NCBI RefSeq assembly: GCF_015557435.1
Contig: NZ_JADNOH010000099.1
Location: forward strand, 1 to 64,000
Source: Collinsella aerofaciens
GTDB taxonomy: Bacteria > Actinomycetota > Coriobacteriia > Coriobacteriales > Coriobacteriaceae
Direction: 5' to 3'
DNA: 64,000 bases
A program made the position numbers and the translations under genes. Position 1 is the stretch's first letter. Each line of letters begins with the position of its first letter. This document shows positions 51,170 to 59,731 of this stretch, in pieces. Below the pieces are notes generated by a model, which did no database searches, was not told the DNA's origin, and saw only the letters and a program-made list of their open reading frames with translations.

Positions 51170-51952
51170 ATGGATAAGCGAGATCTTGAGCAGTTACTGA
51201 GCGATGTTGCCGACGGAGCAGTCACCCCGGCAGTCGCCCTCACGCGCATCCAAACGGCGCCAACCGCCGATCTGGGTTTTGCGCAGCTCGATCTTTCGCG
51301 CGGGGTGCGCCAGGGAGCCGGCGAGGTTGTCTACGGCGCCGGTAAAACCGCCGAGCAGATTGCCGCCATTATCAAAACGCTGCGCGATGCCGGCCAGGAG
51401 CGCATCCTGGTCACGCGCCTGGACGTCGAAAAGGCAGCCCGCACCTCGGAGCTCCTCGGCAACGAAATCGACCTGGGATATGCCCCGGACGCACAGCTCG
51501 CCCTCGCGGGCGGTAAGCCCTCCCCTACCGGCAACGGGCGCATCGTCGTCGCCTGCGCCGGCACGAGCGACTTACCCGTCGCCGAGGAAGCCGCGTTGAC
51601 GGCCGAGTTCTATGGCAACGAGGTCGACCGCCTCTACGACGTAGGTGTCGCCGGCCTGCACCGCTTGCTCGCTCATGCCGAGGAACTTGCCCAGGCGCAG
51701 GTGGTCATCGCCATCGCCGGCATGGAGGGCGCGCTGGCGAGCGTTATCGGCGGTCTGGTGAGCTGTCCGGTCATCGCCGTTCCCACCAGCGTGGGCTACG
51801 GCGCAAGTTTTGGTGGCGTAGCCGCGCTGCTCGCCATGCTCAACTCCTGCGCCAGCGGCGTTTCGGTCGTCAATATCGACAACGGCTTTGGTGCCGCCTA
51901 CCAGGCAAGCCTTATCAATCATTTGAGCGCCGGCACAACCCGCGCCCGTTAA
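51170..51952 (+). CDS. larB: Nickel-pincer cofactor biosynthesis protein LarB
   Basis: 260 residues. The C-terminal half is a PurE-like (AIR carboxylase) domain with GTSDLPVAEEAALTAEFYG and VSCPVIAVPTSVGYGASFGG. LarB carboxylates nicotinic acid adenine dinucleotide in the first step to the nickel-pincer cofactor of lactate racemase. ATG at 51170 follows GAAGGGAA. LarC follows after ten bases and LarA is encoded 2.6 kb away in the opposite direction. LarE is not in the window. Confidence 0.92.
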   Translation: MDKRDLEQLLSDVADGAVTPAVALTRIQTAPTADLGFAQLDLSRGVRQGAGEVVYGAGKTAEQIAAIIKTLRDAGQERILVTRLDVEKAARTSELLGNEIDLGYAPDAQLALAGGKPSPTGNGRIVVACAGTSDLPVAEEAALTAEFYGNEVDRLYDVGVAGLHRLLAHAEELAQAQVVIAIAGMEGALASVIGGLVSCPVIAVPTSVGYGASFGGVAALLAMLNSCASGVSVVNIDNGFGAAYQASLINHLSAGTTRAR

Positions 51953-51962
51953 GGAGCATTCC

Positions 51963-52880
51963 ATGTCCAACCATCAGCACACGCTTATCATCGACGGTAC
52001 CTCGGGCATCAGCGGCGATATGACCGTCGCGGCCCTGCTCGACCTGGGCGCCAGCGAGGAGCGCCTGCGCGAACAGCTCGCCACGCTGCCGGTCGACGGC
52101 TTTACGATCGCCGTGACGCGCGTAAACAAGCATGGCATCGACGCCTGCGACTTCGACGTCCAGCTTGCAGAGGAGCTCGAGAACCACGATCACGATATGG
52201 CCTGGCTCTACGGCAACGAAGAAGCTGCCGAGCACACGCACGAGCATGAGCACCACCATCATGATCATGGCGAGCACGAACACGAGCACTGCCACGAGCA
52301 TGAGCACGAGGCCCACGGCCATGACCACGAGGGCCATCATCACGCCCACCACCATCACCATCGTTCTTTGGCGGAAGTCACCGTCATCATCGATGGCTCG
52401 CAGCTAAGCGATGGCGCCAAACGTCGCGCCCTCGCCATCTTTAACGCGCTCGCCGCCGCCGAGGCCAAGGCACACGGCAAAACGCCCGAGACCGTCATGT
52501 TCCACGAGGTGGGCGCCGTCGACTCCATCGTCGACGTCTGCTCTGTCGCCATCTGCCTCGACGACCTGGGTATTGATGACATCGTGGTCGAGTCGCTCTC
52601 CGAGGGCCACGGAACCATCCGCTGCGCCCACGGCCTCATGCCCATTCCCGTCCCCGCTGTCGTCAACCTGTGCCAGGCGGGCAATATCGCCCTCACGCCT
52701 GCACCGGTCGCCGGCGAGCTCGTGACGCCCACGGGCGCCGCCATCGTCGCCGCGCTGCGCACGTCCGACCAACTGCCCTCACGCTACCGCATCGAAGCCG
52801 TCGGCTACGGCGCCGGCAAGCGCCCCTACGAGGGTTGCTCCGGTACGCTCCGCTGCCTGCTCGTTCACGCGGACGCATAG
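51963..52880 (+). CDS. larC: LarC nickel insertion protein, N-terminal part only
   Basis: 305 residues. Start LIIDGTSGISGDMTVAALLDLG and later FHEVGAVDSIVDV, EGHGTIRCAHGLMPIPVPA and VTPTGAAI match the N-terminal (LarC1) part of LarC. A His-rich insert at residues 91-133 has 25 His in 43 residues and should bind nickel. The frame ends at GTLRCLLVHADA. The C-terminal CTP-binding domain (LarC2), joined by ribosomal frameshifting in Lactiplantibacillus, is not present downstream in any frame, because tetR starts two bases later. Confidence 0.9.
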   Translation: MSNHQHTLIIDGTSGISGDMTVAALLDLGASEERLREQLATLPVDGFTIAVTRVNKHGIDACDFDVQLAEELENHDHDMAWLYGNEEAAEHTHEHEHHHHDHGEHEHEHCHEHEHEAHGHDHEGHHHAHHHHHRSLAEVTVIIDGSQLSDGAKRRALAIFNALAAAEAKAHGKTPETVMFHEVGAVDSIVDVCSVAICLDDLGIDDIVVESLSEGHGTIRCAHGLMPIPVPAVVNLCQAGNIALTPAPVAGELVTPTGAAIVAALRTSDQLPSRYRIEAVGYGAGKRPYEGCSGTLRCLLVHADA

Positions 52881-52882
52881 CC

Positions 52883-53422
52883 ATGGATGCCCGCAAAGAA
52901 AAAAGCCGCGCTGCCATCGTTACGGCGTTCTCCGAGCTGCTGCGCGAGGAAGATTACGGTAAGATCACCGTCGGCGACATCATCGCTCGCGCCCATGTGG
53001 GTCGTGCCACGTTCTACGGCCTCTTCAAGAGCAAAGATGACCTGCTGGCCGAGCTCGTGAGCGATATCTGCACCCATGCCCTCGACGATGACGGTACGCC
53101 CCTCGACGACCCGCTCGTACAGGTCGAGCATATCCTCAACAACCTCTGGGAACGCCGTCAGGGCGTACGGGCACTGGTAGCCGGCGCCGGCTCACGCATC
53201 TTCGCCGACTGCTTACGCAAGACCATCATGTCACGCGCAGCCGAAACCGTCCCTACCGACCCAAACGGCCCCGCCGCCACCATGGACCGAAGCTTCCTAC
53301 TACACCACATAGCCTCAAGCTTCGTAGGAATGGTCCAATGGTGGGCCTGGCACAACTTCCAAGCAGATAAGGCCGACGTAGCCAAAGACTACCTATCAGC
53401 CATAAAACCCCTCTTCAACTAA
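52883..53422 (+). CDS. TetR/AcrR family regulator
   Basis: 179 residues. The N-terminal helix-turn-helix (about 8-55) reads IVTAFSELLREEDYGKITVGDI (in two parts) and RAHVGRATFYGLFKSKDDLL. The C-terminal ligand domain has several helices and a Trp-rich end (MVQWWAWHNFQ). It starts two bases after larC, so it is translationally linked to it and likely regulates the lar genes. The inverted repeat at 51092-51127 is a good candidate operator. Codon use changes in the last third, with many TAC, CTA and AAC codons. Confidence 0.82.
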   Translation: MDARKEKSRAAIVTAFSELLREEDYGKITVGDIIARAHVGRATFYGLFKSKDDLLAELVSDICTHALDDDGTPLDDPLVQVEHILNNLWERRQGVRALVAGAGSRIFADCLRKTIMSRAAETVPTDPNGPAATMDRSFLLHHIASSFVGMVQWWAWHNFQADKADVAKDYLSAIKPLFN

Positions 53423-53579
53423 GTAAACCCCTCATCCCAAAGTTCCGCCCCAACCCAAAGCACAATCATCCCAAAGTATCGACAACAGCCCAACGCCCCT
53501 ACCAGCAACAAGCCCCTCCCATCCAAATTCAGATATATATGTTGGGTTGCTTGTACGAACGCAACAAAGACCCCGCAGC

Positions 53580-53699
53580 TGACCGCATGGGGTAACTTCC
53601 CAGCGCATTCCGCAGGATGCAAAAAGGCTCGCCGCACGAAGTGCGCAGCGAGCCTTTTTGCATGTCCGAGGACGCGCTGGGAAGTTACCCCATGCGGCC
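53580..53699. terminator. Nested hairpins between convergent tetR and MIP gene
   Basis: Outer arms TGACCGCATGGGGTAACTTC... (53580-53606 with 53673-53699, 27 bp, one mismatch) enclose a perfect 16-bp hairpin, ATGCAAAAAGGCTCGC (53617-53632) with 53648-53663. A and T tracts in both directions make it a bidirectional terminator. No gene lies in 53423-53723. Confidence 0.75.
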
Positions 53700-53723
53700 A
53701 GCGGACAACTATGTAGCCTCAGA

Positions 53724-54455
53724 CTAGAACATGCCCAAGAAACCGTGCACAAACAGTGCGGCCAGAGCGGCGCCGACAAACGGAGCGATGCCAGGAACGA
53801 GCAGGCCATACTTCCAGTTGTTGTCAGCCTTGTTCTTGATCGGCAGCACCTGATAGGCCATGCGAGGACCAAGGTCACGAGCCTGGTTCATGGCGAAGCC
53901 GGTGATGCCGCCCATGCCCATGCCAACAGCCCAAACGATCAGACCGACGCAGATGGCGAGCATCAGAACGTTCTCGCCAGCGCGGCTAGCAGCGGCAAGG
54001 ATGGCGCTGATGAACACGAAGGTGCAGATGGCCTCGCAGAAGAAGTTGCGGGCATAGTTCGTGCCCTCGGTGGTGGGGTTGGTCGAGAAGATGTTGCGCT
54101 GGGCAATGGGGTCGACGACGCCCTCGGAAGCCTTGAACTCATCGGCATACATAAGCCAAGCGATTACGGCGCCCACAAAGCCGCCGAGCATATCGGCAAT
54201 CATGAAGGGGATGCAGCTGCTCCACGGCACCAGGCCTACGATGCACTGGGCAAGCACCATGGCGGGGTTCATGCACACGGCGCCGCCAAAGACAAACAGG
54301 CAGACCGAGATGCCAAAAGACCAGGTGGTGATGGCAAACATATGGCCGGAGCCCTGATACTTGGTGCCCTTGAGCACGGTATCGCAGTGCACGCCCACGC
54401 CAAAGACGATCATGAGGGCCGTCGCGCCGAATTCGCAGAGGAGTTTGGTAAGCAT
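53724..54455 (-). CDS. MIP-family channel (GlpF/LarD type)
   Basis: 243 residues with six membrane helices. The first channel motif is normal (MNPAMVL, residues 63-65). The second is NQA instead of NPA (MNQARDLGPR, 190-193) with the selectivity Arg kept. Members next to lactate racemase (LarD) conduct lactic acid; others conduct glycerol or water. It lies 49 bases after larA in the same direction, so the lactate role is favoured. ATG at 54455 follows AGATAAGG. Confidence 0.85.
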   Translation of the reverse strand: MLTKLLCEFGATALMIVFGVGVHCDTVLKGTKYQGSGHMFAITTWSFGISVCLFVFGGAVCMNPAMVLAQCIVGLVPWSSCIPFMIADMLGGFVGAVIAWLMYADEFKASEGVVDPIAQRNIFSTNPTTEGTNYARNFFCEAICTFVFISAILAAASRAGENVLMLAICVGLIVWAVGMGMGGITGFAMNQARDLGPRMAYQVLPIKNKADNNWKYGLLVPGIAPFVGAALAALFVHGFLGMF

Positions 54456-54504
54456 AAAACCTTATCTTTCTTGTCGGTTATAAACGATTCGTTTAGGCCG
54501 CGCA

Positions 54505-55782
54505 CTAGTGCTGCGCAACAACAACGCCCAGGCCATCGGGAATGACGGCAACCTTGGCATCGGCACCCTTCATCTCAAAGGCGAGCTTGAGCGCCTCCTC
54601 GATAGTGTTGACCGGCGTCATGTGCATATCCTTGAGCATCTGGTGATCGCACAGATCGGTAACCATGATCACAGGGTGATGCGCCAGAATGCGGGCAAAG
54701 ATCTGGCTCGTCCACTGGTCGGGCAGGGTCTCGTCCTTAGGACGGCCGATGCAGGCGCGCTCAAACTCTGCCGGATCGTTGTCGGCGATGTTGTGATAGA
54801 AGCCCTCGCCACCGTGACCGTCGGCGCAACCGGCGACATCGATGATCACACCGCCTTCGGGAAGCGTGGCCTCGGCAGCGCACATGCCCTTCACAGCCTG
54901 ATAGATGTTCTGATCGAGCGGGTAGCCGCCGTTGGTGGTAATGGCGATCTCGCACTCAACGGGCTCAACGCCGGCAAGGCTCTTCACGAACTCGCAGCCG
55001 GCCTCGTGCGCCTTGTGGATGTCGCCGGCAAAGGAGCCGATGACCTCGTGCTTGCCGTTGAGCACAACGTTAAGCACAAAGGCAAGGTGAGCCATCTCGG
55101 CGGCGGCAAACATGTCCTCGCTCACGTGGTTGTGGCACAGGTTGCCGGCACGCGAATGGGAATCATTCACAAACTGACCGTTGTGGTTGTACATGATGGT
55201 CTTGTAGCTGGCGATGCCAGGCAGGACGGACTTGCGGCTACCAGAGAAACCGGCAAAGAAATGCGGCTCAATGAAGCCCTCGGCAAGCAGCAGATCGCAA
55301 TCGGCAGCAATCTTGTTGATGATGCACTCGCCACCAGAGGGCAGGGTGCCGATCTTTTTCATCATGCTGTCGTCAGTCGCGACGTGCATAACGATTTCCT
55401 CGTTAGCAACGATCTCCTCGCCATACTTATTGACGAGCTCCTCGTGCGTCGACGGACGGTGCATACCCGTAGCAACCAGAATGCGCACGTGAGCCTCGGG
55501 CGCAGCGGAATGGATGTGATGCAGCAGAATAGGCATCGTCACACGCGAGGGAACGGGACGCGTATGGTCGGAGCTAATGATGACGATATCCTTCTTGCCA
55601 GCACAAAGCTCCTCGAGCGAAGGCGAGCCATAAGGGTTGGCAAGTGACTCCTCTACCAGCTCTTCCTGAGATTTTGTAGTCTTAAACTCGTTTTGATGAC
55701 CTTCCATCACACCCACGAAGTTCTTATCCTCGAGCTCCAGATGCAACGTCTTGTGGTCAAACGGCAGTTCACATTCAAACAA
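54505..55782 (-). CDS. larA: Lactate racemase family protein LarA
   Basis: 425 residues when started at TTG 55782, nine bases after GAGGG. With this start the catalytic residues fall on the same numbers as in Lactiplantibacillus LarA: Asp72 and Arg75 (SSDHTRP), His108 (GMHRPS), His174 (EPHFFAG), Lys184 (SRKSVLPG) and His200 (MYNHNG). Lys184 and His200 hold the nickel-pincer cofactor. It interconverts D- and L-lactate; LarA homologues may act on other 2-hydroxy acids. The longer upstream frame lacks a ribosome site. It forms a unit with the MIP channel. Confidence 0.9.
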   Translation of the reverse strand: MFECELPFDHKTLHLELEDKNFVGVMEGHQNEFKTTKSQEELVEESLANPYGSPSLEELCAGKKDIVIISSDHTRPVPSRVTMPILLHHIHSAAPEAHVRILVATGMHRPSTHEELVNKYGEEIVANEEIVMHVATDDSMMKKIGTLPSGGECIINKIAADCDLLLAEGFIEPHFFAGFSGSRKSVLPGIASYKTIMYNHNGQFVNDSHSRAGNLCHNHVSEDMFAAAEMAHLAFVLNVVLNGKHEVIGSFAGDIHKAHEAGCEFVKSLAGVEPVECEIAITTNGGYPLDQNIYQAVKGMCAAEATLPEGGVIIDVAGCADGHGGEGFYHNIADNDPAEFERACIGRPKDETLPDQWTSQIFARILAHHPVIMVTDLCDHQMLKDMHMTPVNTIEEALKLAFEMKGADAKVAVIPDGLGVVVAQH

Positions 55783-56093
55783 TGATGAGCGCCCTCTTCC
55801 TTTCAACTGACACACCAGATAAACCGTTGGAAGGATACGCCGCTCACCGAAAAACACCACCGTCCACCGACTCATTAACACAACGTTCATATTTGACCCA
55901 CAACAAAACGACCGCGATCCCAAACGAAACCGCGGCCGCCCGTAAAAGACACAATAGAAAGGATGACTTACACAGCGCCGAGGCAAACATCTACCCCGAG
56001 ACGTACGCACGTAAAGCATTTTGCATAAATGCGTCAATAATTGCATAAAATGGCGCATGGATTTCTAGCCGTAACAGGGTAGTACCCTCCGGA

Positions 56094-56125
56094 ACGTGCA
56101 TTTTTACGAGTATTCAGCATCGCGG
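56094..56125. repeat. Solo ACGTGCATTTTT-GAGTATTCAGCA repeat end
   Basis: ACGTGCATTTTTACGAGTAT and the following TCAGCA match the end of the palindromic element at 42826-43026. A GGGTA-ACCC block precedes both. No matching inverted end is seen nearby. Confidence 0.5.
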
Positions 56126-56510
56126 GATAAGATTTTGGTGTCAAAAGTCTTTCAAAAAGTAGATAGTCCTCATGACTCGACCCATCTGGATAGCATGCGG
56201 CGAGAAACCAGCTATATATGGACATCGCCAAGGCCCAATTGTCGTGCAAAAGCATCAACAAAGGCAGCGAAAGCCGGCTATGGCCTTATGCATCAATCTT
56301 TGGCTGCTGAAAACTCCGTTTTTTGCACGTCGCCCCAAGCACCACCCTCACCCAGCGGCCAATCCGCTGAAGACCGGACATCGCAGGGCCCGCCATCAGT
56401 TTACTTTTAGGCACACTCCGCAGGACGCAAGAAGCCCTCGCCGCACTCCACATTGGGCGCGAAGCGCGCTTTATTCCCTTCAGCCCCAATCCCTGAAGAC
56501 CGAGGACGAA

Positions 56511-56637
56511 GGGGCCCGACGGGTTTCCCTCTGAATGCGTTCCGCAGCACGAAGCCCCCTTATCCGTAGCTCCGAAGGAGCAGGATAAGGGGGCTTCAAG
56601 TGCGAGGATGCATCCAGAGGGAAACCCGTCGGGCCCC
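56511..56637. terminator. Nested hairpins downstream of ppc
   Basis: Outer 23-bp perfect arms (GGGGCCCGACGGGTTTCCCT and three more bases, 56511-56533, with 56615-56637) enclose a 15-bp perfect hairpin GAAGCCCCCTTATCC (56551-56565) with 56583-56597. Probably ends the ppc transcript. Confidence 0.65.
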
Positions 56638-56660
56638 GGTGAGAGCCACAGGGTTATCGA

Positions 56661-59474
56661 TTACCCCGTGTTCTGCAATCCTGCCGAGACGCCGGTCACA
56701 GTCGAAAGAATCAGGCTCATGTACTCGGCCTTCTTCTCCTCGGCCATCTCGTCCTGGTTCATACGCACCTCGCGAAGGGCGCGAACCTGGGCGATGGATA
56801 GGGCGTCAACATAGGGGTTACGCACGCGGACGGCGCAGCCGAGCACACGGCGGCGCTGCAGCGGCCATTCATCACCGACGATGGCAAGGACCCACTTACG
56901 GGTGAGCTGCATCTCGGTAAAGACCTTCTCGGACAGATCCTGGCGATCGCCCAGGTGCAGATACATCTTGGCGATGCGCTGGTCGGTCTTGGCGATCGAC
57001 ATCTCGATGTTGTCGATAAAGGTGCGGAAGAACGGCCACTCCTGGTAGGCAGCCTTAAGCTGGTCCAGATCGCCAAACTGCTCGCAGGCGGTACCCAGGC
57101 CGTACCAGGCGGCCAGATTGATGCGCGCCTGGCTCCAGCTGAAGATCCACGGAATGGTACGCAGGTCGTCGAGCGACTTGGCACCCAAACCGCGCTTGGC
57201 GGGACGCGAGCCGATCGGCAGCAGACCGACCTCGGTCAGCGGCGTCACGGTCGAGAACCACGGTGTAAAGTCCTCGGTGTTCAGCAGGTCCAGATAGCGC
57301 TCGTGGCTTACGGCGTTGAGCTTCTCGGCCATATCCCAGAACTTCTGCGTGGTCTCGGTGTTGGTCTTCTCGACGCTCGGGGCCGACTGCAAAAGCGTTG
57401 CGGCGGCAACGGACTCAACATGGCGCTGAGCCAGCGTGCGGTTGCCGTAACGGGCAAAGATGACCTCGCCCTGCTCGGTGAGCTTAAAGAAGCAGTTGAC
57501 CGAACCCTTGGGCTGCGCCAGCACGGCCTTGTTGGCCGGACCGCCGCCACGGCCCACGGCACCGCCGCGACCGTGCATGAGTACCAGGTCGATATCGTTC
57601 TTCTCGGCCCACTTGGCAATGCGCTCCTGCGCGGAGTGCAGCGCGAGCATGGCCGTGGTAGGACCGGCATCCTTGGAGGAGTCGGAATAGCCCAGCATGA
57701 CCTCCATGCGGCGGTTGGTCTGGGCAAGGCGCTTTTGCACTACGGGCAGCGTAAGCATCTGGTCGAGCACGTCGACGCAACCCTCGAGGTCCTCGAGCTG
57801 CTCAAACAGCGGGATCACGTCGAGCTCGGGGACATCCTCCTCGTGTGCGAAAGACAGGTGAGCAAGCTCGAAGACGTCGGCCACATGCTGAGCGCTCTTG
57901 GTGAACGAGATGATGTAGCGGTGCGCCATCTTCTTGCCGTAGCGCTTTTGGATGGAGCCGATAGCGCGGAAGGTGTCGATGACCTCGCGCGTCATGGGCT
58001 GCAAATCACCATGGATACCGTTCTCGTGAATATCCTTGAGGGCGCGGGCGTGCACCACGGAGTGCTGACGGAACTCCATCTCGACCATATGGAAGCCGAA
58101 GGACTCGACCTGCCAGATGATGGTCTGGACCGGGCCGTAGGCAGCACGGACGGCACCGCAGGCGGCCAGGGAGCGCTGAACGACACGCAGGTCATCCAAG
58201 AACTCGTCTGCGCTGTGGTACATGGTGTCGGTGATGCGACGCACGGTGGCGTTCAGACGGTCGGCCATGACGAGCATGACGGCGCGATGCGGCTCGTGCT
58301 CGGAGATCAGCTCAGCGCGTGCGGTGTACTGGGTGCTCATCTCGACCTGATGGTTCCACAGGTTGATGAGCTCGGCAGACGGCTTGCTGTAGGTGGCCTC
58401 GAGCGTCAGGTTGCGGCCGATGCGGCGGCACTTGTCCTCGAGCTTGAGCACCATGTGAGTGAAGTACTTGGCGGCGACCTCGCGGCTCACCTTGGCGGTG
58501 ACGTTGGGGTTACCGTCGCGGTCGGAACCGATCCAGCTGCCGGGATGGAAGAACGCCGGGCACAGCGGCGGCACGGTACCCGCCTTGTCGCCCAGCACCC
58601 AGTCGTCAAAACGACGATAGATAACGGGGATGACGTCGAACAGCGTGTTATCGAAGATGTCGATGATGGTATCGGCTTCCTCGACCGGCGTGGGCTTCTT
58701 GAGCGCGATGGGGCTCGTACGCACCAGGGCGTCGATTTCCTGCAGCATATGGCGCTCGTTCTCCACCAGGTCGGAGCCGCCCAGGCGCGGACGCTCCTCC
58801 AGCAGGTTGGAAATACGGCGAATCTTGCCCTCGACGGCCTTACGACGGGCCTCGGTGGGATGTGCGGTAAAGACAGGGTGGAACTCCAGCTTGTCGAGCA
58901 GCTCGTTGGCGCCCTCGACACCCATCTCGTTTACCAACTGGTGATAGGCGACGGTGAGCTCGTTGGCGGGATCGACCTCGGTATCGGTCGATGCGCCGGC
59001 CTCGCGCTCGCGCAGCTGCGCCACGCGGTAGTTCTCCTCCGACAGGTTTGCCAGATGGAAGAAGCTCGTAAAGGCGCGGACGATAACCTGCTGCTTATCG
59101 AGCGGCAGACTGTCGATCAGATCAACGACCTCGCGAAACGCCACGGCGGTGGGCTCGTCGGCAGTGGGCACGCCCTGCTCGTCGACGGACTCGTCGGCAG
59201 CACGGGTGCCGGGGTTTCCGGCGTTGGCCACAATCTCGGCTGTCAAAATCTTGTCGAACAGGTCCGCGATCTCGGGATCATACTCGCTAAGCACACGGCG
59301 CTCCAGGCGCAAGAACAGCGCCAGATTGTCGCGCAGCTCCTCGGGGATCTCGATCTCAGCGAGACGCTCCTTGGATTCGGCATTCGAGCCGATTCGGTTA
59401 ACGAGGCGGTTGACCACGGCAGCGACGCGCGCCGCGGCTTCGGGTACAGACTGGTTGCTTAGGTTCTCAGCCAC
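56661..59474 (-). CDS. ppc: Phosphoenolpyruvate carboxylase
   Basis: About 937 residues. Catalytic motifs are present: FTAHPTEARRK (catalytic His), GSDRDGNPNVT, MLGYSDSSKDAG, the Gly-rich MHGRGGAVGRGGGP loop and the C-terminal QNTG that closes the active site. It forms oxaloacetate from PEP and bicarbonate, an anaplerotic and fermentative step. GTG at 59474 has GGAGG at a workable distance. ATG at 59486 is possible but its ribosome site is almost adjacent. Confidence 0.95.
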   Translation of the reverse strand: MAENLSNQSVPEAAARVAAVVNRLVNRIGSNAESKERLAEIEIPEELRDNLALFLRLERRVLSEYDPEIADLFDKILTAEIVANAGNPGTRAADESVDEQGVPTADEPTAVAFREVVDLIDSLPLDKQQVIVRAFTSFFHLANLSEENYRVAQLREREAGASTDTEVDPANELTVAYHQLVNEMGVEGANELLDKLEFHPVFTAHPTEARRKAVEGKIRRISNLLEERPRLGGSDLVENERHMLQEIDALVRTSPIALKKPTPVEEADTIIDIFDNTLFDVIPVIYRRFDDWVLGDKAGTVPPLCPAFFHPGSWIGSDRDGNPNVTAKVSREVAAKYFTHMVLKLEDKCRRIGRNLTLEATYSKPSAELINLWNHQVEMSTQYTARAELISEHEPHRAVMLVMADRLNATVRRITDTMYHSADEFLDDLRVVQRSLAACGAVRAAYGPVQTIIWQVESFGFHMVEMEFRQHSVVHARALKDIHENGIHGDLQPMTREVIDTFRAIGSIQKRYGKKMAHRYIISFTKSAQHVADVFELAHLSFAHEEDVPELDVIPLFEQLEDLEGCVDVLDQMLTLPVVQKRLAQTNRRMEVMLGYSDSSKDAGPTTAMLALHSAQERIAKWAEKNDIDLVLMHGRGGAVGRGGGPANKAVLAQPKGSVNCFFKLTEQGEVIFARYGNRTLAQRHVESVAAATLLQSAPSVEKTNTETTQKFWDMAEKLNAVSHERYLDLLNTEDFTPWFSTVTPLTEVGLLPIGSRPAKRGLGAKSLDDLRTIPWIFSWSQARINLAAWYGLGTACEQFGDLDQLKAAYQEWPFFRTFIDNIEMSIAKTDQRIAKMYLHLGDRQDLSEKVFTEMQLTRKWVLAIVGDEWPLQRRRVLGCAVRVRNPYVDALSIAQVRALREVRMNQDEMAEEKKAEYMSLILSTVTGVSAGLQNTG

Positions 59475-59635
59475 GTTTCCTCCCATTCCTCCTTCTATGC
59501 ACGTAACATGCGGTATTCATTATAGGCGCTTGCGAAATACTTTCGACACTGATTGCGCTTTACCACACAAAAGTATTTTCTGCATTGCAAGGGTTTTTGC
59601 TCTAAATGGTCGTATTTCTCGGTGGACGGCATACA

Positions 59636-59673
59636 CAAACGGGGGCATTCCGCATAAATGCGAAACACCCCCG
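59636..59673 (-). terminator. Terminator of hisS
   Basis: An imperfect 14-bp stem (CGGGGG with CCCCCG at the base) around ATAA is followed on the minus strand by GTTTGTG. It lies 59 bases after the hisS stop. Confidence 0.65.
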
Positions 59674-59731
59674 TAACAATCGCTCGCAATGGACGAGACA
59701 CTCAAGCGGACCCGCAGCTCAAAATGATGCG

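Larger units (their letters stand above)
55783..56660. other. Long intergenic region between larA and ppc
   Basis: I see no convincing gene here. The larA-proximal part is promoter-like and AT-rich. A solo ACGTGCATTTTT repeat end lies at about 56094-56125. The ppc-proximal part holds nested hairpins. Short open frames of 60-120 codons in several frames lack ribosome sites and recognisable domains. Confidence 0.6.

Noticed and set aside
52230-52361. His-codon repeat in larC as a possible tandem repeat or assembly artefact
   Set aside because: Codons vary between CAC and CAT and are mixed with Glu, Asp and Gly; His-rich inserts are known in LarC and other nickel proteins.
56034-56261. 75-codon minus-strand open frame between larA and ppc
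   Set aside because: No ribosome site, no recognisable family, and it overlaps the solo repeat end.
56955-59462. 835-codon plus-strand open frame over ppc
   Set aside because: Shadow of ppc; the minus strand has all PEP carboxylase motifs.
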